Of a stretch of 64,000 nt of DNA, positions 1 through 9,826 are shown one piece after another. Every line of letters starts with the position of its first letter. The stretch's first letter is position 1. The notes under the pieces were generated by a model. That model had not been told where the DNA came from. It did not search any database and saw only the letters and a program-made list of their open reading frames with translations. Origin of the DNA: Pyricularia pennisetigena (Eukaryota > Ascomycota > Sordariomycetes > Magnaporthales > Pyriculariaceae); contig NW_021940918.1 of assembly GCF_004337985.1 (NCBI RefSeq), positions 1,488,001 through 1,552,000 of the forward strand. Direction: 5' to 3'. The position numbers were made by a program, and so were the translations under genes.

Positions 1-1523
1 AGGTCGATAAGTAGGCCAGGGCTGGCGAGATCCGCTGCCAAGAGGCCATACTGAATGTCAGGATCGGTAGACATTATGTGGTCTCAGGTCCGAGAATTGT
101 ATTGGGAGTTATATCTCCCAGAAAGACAACCCGAAGTTGGAGCACAAGGTAGGTCCCGGTCAGATCGAAGAGCGGGCGAGAAGAAAGAGAGTAGAAGGAG
201 GATGGTCAACGTCGACGTAGATAGCAACCAAGACGACTGCCTGGGAGGGCAGAGATGCTCAGACTTGGGCGATGTCGACAATGATAACGACAACAAAAAA
301 AGGGATTTTATCTCGATCTTGAGGAGCAGCCCAAGCCTCAAGTATACGGAGACGTAACGGGACTATAGCCCAGCGTCCTAGGAGGAGGACGAAACCAGTT
401 GCCCATTGTGGCCATATTCTGAATAGAATATCTGGCTGAGACAGTTTATTCAGAACGTCACAATTGAGAAAAGCACAATAATCAGACCGATGGGGGCAGA
501 AATAGATGAAAGACTAGACTCCATGGCTGGAAAGAGATATAGTCAGTTGCATTTGGCCGGGGTACAAAAGATAAGTGATGGTGTGCGGGCTTGGCCAGAT
601 TGGGCGCAATTCGAGTCTATTCAGGGGCTCTATTCAGACCTGAATAGGGAATTCATGCTCCCGGTAGTAAAACACATCTCCCCACATGTTTCCGACTGCC
701 GTCCGGAATAGCTTGCTTTTTTTTTCTTTTTTTAAAATTGCCCGCGGAGATCATGACTGCAGGATCGTGTTACGATCTTGACTGATCGCAAAAAAAAAAG
801 TCATTAAACAACGCCAGACTTGCGTGTCTTCGGATGTAGCTCCGGTCAACTCCAATCAAAATCTGAAGAAGACGTTAAGGACTTGGTGAAGCTCTTTTTG
901 GTAGACGCTTCCGGGAGTGTCAGCGGCTGGTCGTCCCTTGCTTCCCACAGCCACGACGAGGGAAATCTCCATGTAAGTTTTGATTGTATTCATCAGCACA
1001 TGAATGAGCAATCGCAGGAAGCTTATTCACTTTTGAATTGGGGGCTGTGAGTGACCGAAAAAGGGAAGAGACTCTGTGAATAAGAACAGTTCTTTTGTCT
1101 CTATTGACGAAAGCTCACGTGACAAATGAAGCGATGGAGATGATGCCATGATTGAAATCTTGAACATAACTCGGATGCGCTAAAATTGAGCTGAGGCATA
1201 ACGTATATTCTAGAGAGTTTGGGTAGTTAGTGAAAAAAAAAACTAGACCAGACAAGAGCCTGGGCAGTTGCTGGTGACATCCATCCATTGAAACCCTTAA
1301 GCTGAGGTCTGGATACATTGAGCTGCTCAGAGGTCCGTGCACGATTTGCAAATGCACACTACCTGAACACTCCTTTACGCGACTAGACCTCAACCAACGC
1401 GACCCATCATAGCTCCTCCCTCCCCACCACACCATTCACCGAGACACCCCTTTCCGATGCAAAGATAATTGATTATAGTCAGACAAAGAACAGCATCAAA
1501 ATAAAATCAGAAGACAAAACACA
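1..1523. other. gene-poor left flank and RIM1 upstream region
   Basis: No recognisable gene. Short open frames near 55-357, 490-711 and 820-1050 have no family resemblance, and the first is matched by an equally long antisense frame, so none is called. The last 400 bases should hold the RIM1 promoter and leader. A CACGTGAC E-box-like site lies at 1116-1123. The segment may include the edge of a gene lying outside the window, but nothing shows this. Confidence 0.5.
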
Positions 1524-2123
1524 ATGTCTGCATTCCTCGCCCGCCGCACCGTCTCCGCCGCCCTCGGGGCACGAGCCTTCAGCTCGACGACCGCCCGTCC
1601 CTTGGCCAAGATCACCATCCTCGGCAACCTGGCCGACACGCCCGAGGTGCACGCCACCAGCACCGGCCGCGAGATTGTCAAATACTCCGTCGCCAGCAAC
1701 TCCGGACCCAAGGACAACCGCACCACCAGCTGGTTCAACGTCACCAGCTTCAAGACCGAGGGCGCCTCTCGCGACTATATGCAGAGCCTACCCAAGGGGT
1801 GAGCTTATTTTGTTTTATTTCTTTATTTGCTCCTTGTGTATGTCGTGTTTTACATCTTTGACTCAGGATTAACAAGAAGTCTGCGCGTGTCATTATAGCA
1901 CTACCGTCTACGTTGAGGGCGATGTATCCATGAGCACGTACAACGACGCCGAAGGCAAACAAAGGAAGTCAATCAACATTGTTCAGCGTACGTCATGCGC
2001 CGACGGACCACATATCCACACCCATGGTCTGCTGACGACTATACACACTGATGTCCTTACTAACTGGTTGTCCTAATAGGCCATCTCGAGGTCATCAGGC
2101 GCCCCACTGAGCCTTCGTCGTAA
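1524..2123 (+). CDS. RIM1: mitochondrial single-stranded DNA-binding protein Rim1
   Basis: Three exons, 1524-1798, 1899-1987 and 2080-2123, encode 135 aa, the usual length of yeast Rim1. The first 20-25 residues (MSAFLARRTVSAALGARAF) are Arg/Ala/Ser-rich with no acidic residue, as in a mitochondrial presequence. The rest is one OB-fold of the bacterial SSB type: KITILGNLADTPEV, the SWFNVTSF strand, and TVYVEGDVSMSTY followed by HLEVIRRP. Intron 2 carries a perfect TACTAAC branch point at 2058-2064. The family coats mtDNA single strands during replication and repair. The gene converges with GSH2, with 268 bases between stop codons. Splice phases close exactly, so the model is secure. MHR1, another mtDNA-maintenance gene, lies 18 kb away. 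Confidence 0.93.
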
Positions 2124-2391
2124 ACATCGACGAGAGGGACTAGGAATCCCAGCCATGAGATACAACTGTAACCAGTATTAGTCGCCACTCTAGATGAGAG
2201 CGTTTCATTTGTCTCGGAGCACACCGTATGTTTTACAGAAGCAGGGCGGACTTTGATGTATGATAACATTTACTGCTGTGGACTTTTGTACAAGGGGAGG
2301 CTCGGCAAGCTTTTTGTACCAGATGCCATGTTTATACCCCACCACTTTATTTTTTTCCCTCTACAAATATGTTCATATTTGGCAAGGCATC

Positions 2392-4233
2392 TCAGACCAG
2401 GGCGACTGAGTCCATGCAGCCGAACCCTGCAGCCACGCCGCCTTCTTCGCTCTGGTCCCCCTTGGTTCGAAGGAGATATCCCTCCTGCTCGTTGCGAAGC
2501 ATCTCGCCCGTGGCATTGTTCCACAGGCAGGTCCCAAAGACGCCCAGCTCGCAAATCACACCGCCCTGCTCTATCTTGCCGTTTCGCAGGATCACGTTGC
2601 CGACGGGCGGAGGAGTGATGAGCTCCATCAGGATGTAAGAGTTCCAGTGCGACTTGTCGGGAAGGGAGGCCAGGAACGCCGGTATGGCGGCCTTGTAGTG
2701 ATTGTTGCCGCCGCCCTCCCGCTGCGGCTTGAGGACGTGCTTGAAGCACAGCTCCGGGTCGAGGGCGAGACGGCGGCCCTCGAGCCCGGCCTCGGACTCG
2801 TCCATCGGGTAGATGTTGGCAAAGCTGCCCCACAGGCTCTCCCAGGCCGGCGTCTTCTCGGGAACGAAGCGGCCCAGCTTGAAGGGCGATGGCGACGACG
2901 GCGGCGTGGCGAGGACCTGCTGCACCTTCTTCATGCCGGCCAGCTGCGTCAGGACCGTGGGGCACTTGATGGCGTTGGAGCGCTCAAGCTGGAGCCGCCC
3001 CTGCCAGGCCTCGTCGTTCGGGTAGTCGCCGGGCCCATACCCGGAGCGCATGTACACGACGGCAACCTCGAACACCCTGGCGGGGTTGCTCGGTAGTCGA
3101 TACAACAGCTGGCGTTTGGGGTCGTCTGCGATCGAGGTGTGCTTCAGGATCTGCGAGAAGGGCAGTCGGAACACGGGGATGACGGCGGCGGCGCCGCCGC
3201 CGCCACCCTGCTGGACCTCATACTCGAGGTGTCGCTGGTCAAAGACGTTGCGCTCGTCATCCTGAACGAGGAAGATGACGCATCGATCATGGCCCAATTC
3301 CGAATCGCCATAGGCAGTAAAGGCGGCTCGGATGCCGGCAGCAAGCCCGCGAGTGCTGCGGTTATCGGGCAGATTGAGGCTTCCGGCTGCCCGGGAGTCT
3401 TGGAGTAGCGGGTACTCAGTGAGGGCTAGGTGTCTGAAGGGCATAATAAGTTGAACGTCACCTACAACGAGGAAAACGAGTGCCTCTTGGAACAATGCCG
3501 GACTTACTGATGCAGCAAGGACGTCTGTGCAGACAGCCCACCAAACGAGGATGCGATGGTGTTGAACTCAACCTGCCTGACCTGCGGCACAGCATCGGGG
3601 TCTGTGAGGTCCTGGTGAACCATATAATCGGACCTGAAGAGACCTAGGGAAAGTTGCTGTGTAAACCAAACCAGGGGTTAGAAGATTTCTGATGCGAACA
3701 CACTATGCAGCCAGGTTGGCTTACTTGGCTATAGCCCTCCTCCTTGACTTTGCAGTGAGTCTCCCACAACTTGGCGATGAAATCGTCACCTCCAGCGACT
3801 CTAATCGGACCCAACAAGGTTAATAAGTGACGGTTATGCTTGATTATTTTCTCATTCATATCTTGTTCTTGTTGAACCGGGGGGAAAAAAAATCGACGTT
3901 TCAAAGTCTCAGACTCACTACTCACTCCTCTACCATCTGGCGAATAAAGTCCTCATCTTGGCTGATTTTGGCGTATAGCTCATTGTAAGGCTTTTGAGCT
4001 TCATGGGCCTGCTCAAAACAGTTGGCAGGGAACGGACTGGGGAATAAGGTGACGGGCACGCTGGTGGCAAGGATCCCGGACGGATCGGCATTTGCGGCGA
4101 CCACGGAAGGCGGGGGCCGGACGGAGAGACCCCGGGCGATGGTCCAGTCCTTTATTATGTCTACCAGCCTGGCCGTCTCAGACTCGGTCAAGGCAGGGAC
4201 GCCAGCGGCCTTTCTTTTTGTGGATGTGGCCAT
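2392..4233 (-). CDS. GSH2: glutathione synthetase (eukaryotic type)
   Basis: Four exons in transcription order, 4233-3926, 3800-3725, 3656-3508 and 3433-2392, give 524 aa, slightly longer than yeast Gsh2. The enzyme joins gamma-glutamylcysteine and glycine with ATP in the cytosol, the last step of glutathione synthesis. The N-terminal half shows VTLFPSPFP and, near residues 155-168, VEFNTIASSFGGLS of the substrate domain. The Gly-rich ATP loop KPQREGGGNNHY is at about 414-425, followed by YILMELITPPP, and the protein ends VAAGFGCMDSVALV, close to the invariant C-terminus of the family. An insert of about 18 residues (VLATPPSSPSPF) precedes GRFVPEK. The gene is divergent from the Zn2Cys6 factor. 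All exon phases agree. Confidence 0.95.
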
Positions 4234-5300
4234 TGCCGGAGGGGAGGTCCTGGTGTTGGTGCGATGATCGATAATGTTATTGATTATTTATTTGAAAAGC
4301 TCTTTCTCTTGTTTTCTTTTTGTTGGTTTCGGCTTTCGGATGGGTTCGTCCAATCCGGTCAACCCGTAGGTTATTGTTTAGCTGTTTCTTGCTACTCAAA
4401 CCCCGCCGGCTGATGTTCGGCCCCAGTGTTTGTCGTTTGTGGGTAAGTCAGTGAGTACCACTGCGTACTTTACTTGGAAGTTGAAGAGCCCGGTGCAGCT
4501 ACAAGGAAACGACAGGTTGAGGGTAGACTAGTCGACCTACTGATATTTGCGGTTTCTCATAGCCTGCCGAAAAGACTCTTACAAATCCATAGGATGGGTC
4601 CTATTGCGCAATTTTTGGAAAGCTAATGTAAGATCACACCGTACCTATCAAGCAAGCATTTGACTCCATTCCTTGCTGACCAATCCAAGCATCTTGAACG
4701 CTACCTTGATCCGTCGTACCGGTAACACGCAGCTATTAGTTTGTGTAGGGTGATTATCGGACCAAATGCAGCATATCAATCGCAGGACGAGACCGTATTG
4801 AGGTCAAACAAGATTTGGAATTTGGGATGGTTGAGTGTGCTTCAAAACCCTGTTTCGCTCGTTTCCAGATTCCAGACCTTTAGTCTAGCACCACATCTGG
4901 AGGCGAGAGTAACAGGTGGGGTAAGCGAGTGGGCAAAGTCGCGCCTGAGGTATCTTGATCCAGGAAGGAACCAGAGCCAGATTCTCTCGGCTCTTTTTTT
5001 TTTTTTTTTTTTGTCCATTTCGACACAGCCGAACCCCTCGATCCTAGCCTAGGTATGGAGACTTTTTGTGCCGAGAACCCAGAATTTAGAAAAGCCCATC
5101 ATGGGCATGTCGTTGCATTGCGCCGTTCCCTAGTTGAAGATCCGATCCAATTCGATTTGATTCGCTCATTCTTAATTTCTACAATCAAACTGCGGGAGGG
5201 TATGGGGAATATTAAAAGAAACACAAAAGAAACAGGTGACGAGTAAACAATCAGAATAAAAAAGGAGAAAAAAAAAAAAAAAAAAAACTCTTCAAGGATC
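4234..5300. other. divergent intergenic region GSH2 / Zn2Cys6 factor
   Basis: This holds the promoters of both genes. A 103-codon open frame at 4741-5052 runs through a T19 tract (4994-5012) and resembles nothing known, so it is not called. An A20 run at 5268-5287 ends 13 bases before the transcription-factor ATG. I found no exact Yap1 site (TTACTAA/TTAGTAA) near GSH2. Confidence 0.5.
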
Positions 5301-7801
5301 ATGAGCGACACAATCGGCCAGTACCAACAGCCACCATCCGCATCCACTGGAACCGGAGTCGGAACCGGAGTTGGAATTGGCAGCGCAAACACGAACAAGA
5401 ACAAAGGTCCCCGAGCATGTACAACATGTGCCCGCGCCAAATCACGCTGCATCCCCGGGCCCACACCTGATATATGTGAAAGGTAAGTGAAGGATTATTT
5501 ACCTCTTACCTATCTCTGTAATTGATTTGATCGCTCCCCACTATCCATCTATATGCGGGGGGGCCACCAGTCAGACGATATATATATACTCTACTGCTCT
5601 ACCCACATTACCTTTCTTGGTATCATCGGGACATCACAAGCATTGGTTCACCGACATCACCCCGTTGTTGACATTTCTTCCCCTGCGGTCCATATCAAGG
5701 TGCCATCGCCTGAAGAAACCATGCGCCTCTCAGACCCCAGCTCCGCCTCGGAAGAGGAAGGAGACGAGGTCCAACAGGGTTGCCGATCTGGAGAGGCGGC
5801 TGGAGGAGCTCAAGACAAGACTCCAGCCCGTAGTCGAAGCCCAGCAGCAGCAGCAGCAACAACAGCAGCACCAGGGACAACATCAAGAAGCACAGCAGCA
5901 GCTGAACGGACGGCAACAGTCATCGCCGCCCCACTCGGTTCAAAGCCCGCAGAGCGACATACGGCGACAATCAGCAGCCGGCCTCGTCGGCCAATTTGAC
6001 ATGGGCCACATCTTCCCCACCACTTCCGACCCTCTCCAGCCACCATCGTTCACGACATCGTCGACCTTTGGGCCAAGGCCAGGGGCGAAGCCCCAGAGTG
6101 CTTCTGCTTCGACCGCATCGGGGAACGATGATACTAATTCCGAGAATGGGGCATTTCCGGGGGCTCCAAGGGTTTCAAGTGAGATCGACTGGCCGGAAGG
6201 GCAACGGGCAGCCAACCTGGTTCAACTGTATTGCTCTCAGCTTGCGGAACTATTCCCCTTTGTCGTGATCCCAGCCGACCTCAGCCACAATAAGAGACCC
6301 TTTTTGTGGAAGGCTGTCATCATGGCTGCCTCCTTTACTGATGGCCTGGAGCAAAACGTATATGGATCTCGACTTCTTAGCGACATTGCCATCACGGCGT
6401 TTATTCAGCCCGAAAAGTCACTCGATCTCCTCCAAGGTCTGCAGCTCCTACTATCGTGGTACAACTTTAACATGAACAGCTTTCAGATAACGAACCTCAT
6501 ATTCTTGGCCCGGTCAATATGTGTTTCTCTAGGCACTGGGGAGGGGCCGTCGTTGTCGCCTCTGCAGCCTCTAGGTAGCATGACGAGCGACCCCCTTGCA
6601 CCCGAGTCTTTGGAGAAAATGCGAGCCTTTGCAGGAACATACTACTTGGTCACGAGGTAGGCAATATCTAAACATGTCTTTTAAACCACCTCGTCCAACC
6701 AAGTCTATCATTTTTTCTAACATTGAGAACAGTGCATTTACCACCAACAAAAAGCCGGATGAACTCATGAACACGTCTTACCTCGACTTTTGCTGCCGAA
6801 CTCTCGAGAGGAGGATGGAGTATCCTACGGACGAACTTGTTGTCAATCTAGTCAAGGTCCAGCAGCTGTCACAGTCGATCTCCTTGTCACTAGCATTACG
6901 CAACGACAGCAACTTTTCAAGGTCTATTGAATACCAACTGCCGCCGCTAGATGATGTCGTCAGAAGCTTCCAGCAGCAACTGCAAGTATTCGAGCAGATG
7001 CTGCCTGAGACTGTCAAAACCCAACAGGTTTTTATGGGCCACTTCCGCGTTGCCCAGATACTACTGTTTGAGGTTGGTCTTAACGAAAAGGCGGCCTCGG
7101 AGCTCATGCAGGTCAGCCGCACGGAGCTCCTGTGGTGCTGCCTTACCGCCTGTCGTGAGTTCATGGCATTGCGATTTGCACATCAAGACACGGAAGAGGT
7201 CCAGGTGGAAGGCGAGCCACCGTCGGACTGCAAGCCGCGCATGACGAGCCTCGCGGCCGCCGACTTTGTCTACACCTTTATGACCATCGTCAAACTCCTG
7301 ATGCTTCAGGCTCCCGGTTGGGATCTGGACGCCGCGCGATCCGAGATAGACTTGGAAGGGATCATGGACAGGCAGATGAGGCAGATCGACGCCATCATCG
7401 CGTTCCGCCGTCGCACCGGGGACGGTGTACCGTTGACGTCTTCAGTGACGCGCTACTGCCGCCAACCCAAACAGCCGCTAACTTCGAGCATCGAAGCCTC
7501 GGCTGCTTCGATACCACCAAAGGAAGATCCCTTCGAGATGCTGCGATACCGGCTCAAAGAGTTGAAGGAAATACTGGCTCGCGAGGCCCCTGGCATATTC
7601 CCACAGAGGCCTGCGAGCTCGACCTCTCCGGAAAACCTGTCTGTTCTCTTGGGCTTCGGAAACGACATGGCAGTTCCCGATACCATCATGACGGATATGA
7701 ACATGGAGTCCTGGGCTTATCTACTCACCGCTGACGATGGGTGGGACACGACGAATATGATGCCATATTGGAATACAATGGATACTAGGGGAATGAGATG
7801 A
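5301..7801 (+). CDS. Zn(II)2Cys6 transcription factor with fungal-specific regulatory domain
   Basis: Exons 5301-5482, 5700-6656 and 6733-7801 encode 735 aa. The binuclear zinc cluster is C40-x2-C43-x6-C50-x8-C59-x2-C62-x6-C69. Intron 1 falls between the fifth and sixth zinc-cluster elements, so the finger is complete only after splicing. A basic stretch (RKRKETRSNR) and a heptad-like RVADLERRLEELKTRLQ follow, typical of a dimerisation helix, then a Gln-rich segment near residues 95-130. The long middle region resembles the fungal-specific TF domain (RAANLVQLYCSQLAELFPFVVIP, then AFAGTYYLVTSAF). The spacing is of the War1/PrtT type. The target genes are unknown. Divergence from GSH2 suggests a shared promoter but not regulation of it. 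The short linker repeats Gly-Thr/Val. Confidence 0.88.
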
Positions 7802-8353
7802 TGTATGAATGAAATACATGACTTTCGAATTTGAAAGGGGGGTTGTAGATGAGTAATTCTGTCTCTAGACATGATGGCTAGGATTCAATATTTATATGAC
7901 TTGTAATCTATGGCTGCATGGTACAGGAACAGTTGAGCAAACAATTACGACTTTATGTGTCAAGGTGAACTGTTTGCTTCATCCTTGCATGGCATTTTTG
8001 TCATAGTTCAGATTTACATCCCTAGATAAGGTGCTACATCTATGTGCTCAGAGCTATCTAGTCAGAGATGTGAAGACTCCCAGTCGAGACAAGCTCCGAA
8101 CCCCGCCAATCATCAATTTGTTCACGCGCCTCGGGGGAGTGTAATTGGGACGCCCTATCAACCAACTGCTCAATCACGTACGTCACAGGACCAAACCACA
8201 CGTGGGCATCTGTCGTATCTATCGACACCTTAATTCATCTTTTAATCTCTCCCATCCTTTTTTCCCAAATCCCAATTCTCATAGTAGCAACTACATTTTC
8301 TTGCGCCTCTATATACAGTTTAAAGCACAACCACGCCCCCCACCAGTCACGCA
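7802..8353. other. intergenic, 3' of zinc-cluster factor and promoter of LysM gene
   Basis: No ORF of interest. A TATATA element at 8310-8315 lies 39 bases before the next ATG. Sites CGTACGTCA (near 8176) and CACGTG (near 8200) could be bZIP/bHLH sites. Assignment of all of these is by consensus only. Confidence 0.45.
8310..8315 (+). promoter_or_regulatory. possible TATA element of the LysM gene
   Basis: TATATA lies 39 bases before the ATG at 8354, inside a pyrimidine-rich leader. The call is by consensus only. With so short a distance the transcript leader would be very short, so the element may be incidental. Confidence 0.25.
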
Positions 8354-9455
8354 ATGGATACATCCTCCTGCTGCACGTGCGCAAGGCTGCTGTCCGCCTT
8401 ACCCCACCCCGTCAAAGGATCCACGTCCGAGAACTCTGAGAAGCCGCCGGCCCCGTTGCCGGAGTCTCGGCGCCTGGGCTGCTGCGGCCGGACCATATGC
8501 GGGAGTTGCATACATGTAAGGGGTTTTTTTTTTTTTTTTATTTATTTTTTTTATTTCTTGTTGTTGACGGACAAACGGAAACGTAATTTTTGTTTTGTTT
8601 GGAAGTCTTCCCTCTCGACCGCAGTCGGATGCATTACAGCAACCAACACGGGAGAGATCCGCTCGCCCGCGAACACGCTCTCAACTCACCGCACTTCACT
8701 CATAGAACAACGACCGATTCGCACATTACTGCCCCTACTGCCAAATCTCCACGGGGCCTTCCAGCCTGCCCCCAGCTGGGCTCAAAGACCCGCCGTCGTA
8801 CGGCTTCGTAACGGCAGCTACGTCGCGCCCTCCCGTTGAGGCGCCGCCGCCATACAGCACGACCGCCGAGTCGCCACCTCCACTCGAAAAGGGAGGAGAG
8901 ATGGCGGCTGCGGCGGAAAAAACACCAGCATCGGCGACGACCAACGACGACTCCCCGATCCTTCACTTCCTCGACCACGAGCACGACAGCGTCTCTTCCC
9001 TGTCGCTGCGCTACAACGTCCCCGCCGCCGCTCTGCGCCGCGCCAACCGCCTCGGCAGCGACCACCTCCTGCTCGGCAGGCGCGTGGTCCTCATCCCCGT
9101 CGCTGCTGCTACCACGACGACAAGCCTGAGTCCGCACCCCGTTGAGGGCGAGGACGAGGAGCGTCGCAAGAGCCGCATACGGAGGTGGATGGTTGCGTGT
9201 AAGGAGGCCGACTACGACGTCGCCGTGCTGTACCTGGAGCAGAACGACTACGACGTCGAGGCCGCCGTCGAAGCTTATTTTGCCGATGAAGCTTGGGAGA
9301 GGGCGCACCCGGTCGCTGGCCGCAGCAGCAAGAGGGGAACTGGGGGCTGGAACCGTCTCAGCACACCCGCGTCCGCCTCCTCTTCTTCGGCCACGCCCGC
9401 AAGGTCGTCGTCGGCCTGGCCGCTTTCGAGTTTTGGTCTGGGCTCGTGGCGATGA
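8354..9455 (+). CDS. RING-like zinc / LysM / UBA-like domain protein
   Basis: Two exons, 8354-8515 and 8706-9455, give 303 aa. The 190-base intron has a T-rich start, and acceptor CATAG at 8701-8705 restores frame. Residues 6-75 carry a Cys-rich module: CxxC near the start, then GCCGRTICGSCIH and, right after the splice, YCPYC, consistent with a RING/treble-clef zinc site. Residues 138-186 form one LysM repeat (ILHFLDHEHDSVSSLSLRY through VVLIPV). Residues 205-255 look like a UBA/CUE-type helical bundle (RRWMVACKEADYDVAVLYLE, then DYDVEAAVEAYF). There is no signal peptide or membrane segment, so this is an intracellular LysM protein rather than a secreted chitin binder. The function is unknown; a ubiquitin-linked role is inference from the two flanking modules. 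Confidence 0.78.
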
Positions 9456-9826
9456 TGGGGGCTGTGCGTGGACGACAGGAGCCTTCCTTTCTTTGGTTAA
9501 CCACATCGTTTAAACATGACGTTGAATCACAACTCAATATATAGCAAAGCCTAGCGTGGCACAAGAGGCTAGCTAGCGCCGTCATGTAAACCAAGCTGTT
9601 TTGTTAAACATTTCCCACAAAGCAGTTGGGCTGCAAAACAAATGTAACATGTCTCATTATATTCTTTCTTGATCCCTCAAATATTAGAACGCACCAACGC
9701 CATCGCCATACGCCATATTTACATGGAACTTTGGTTCCCGTCTTGTAACACAAGTAGCAACATACCAATACACGATTGATATCCATCAAGGCGGCCATGT
9801 TTTCTTTCACAAGCCAAGATGCAAAA
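9456..9826. other. convergent 3' intergenic region
   Basis: This 371-base tail-to-tail gap between the LysM gene (+) and RSE1 (-) holds only 3' untranslated sequence as far as I can see. The two transcripts may overlap here. Confidence 0.5.

Noticed and set aside
2647..3408. Open frames on the + strand opposite GSH2 exon 4
   Set aside because: They mirror a coding exon with clear glutathione synthetase motifs and have no family resemblance themselves.
4741..5052. 103-codon + frame in the GSH2/transcription-factor promoter
   Set aside because: It runs through a T19 tract and codes a poly-Phe run, with no homology evident.
8700..9506. 268-codon minus-strand frame antisense to the LysM gene
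   Set aside because: It is the shadow of a GC-rich coding exon. The + strand has recognisable LysM and UBA-like segments.
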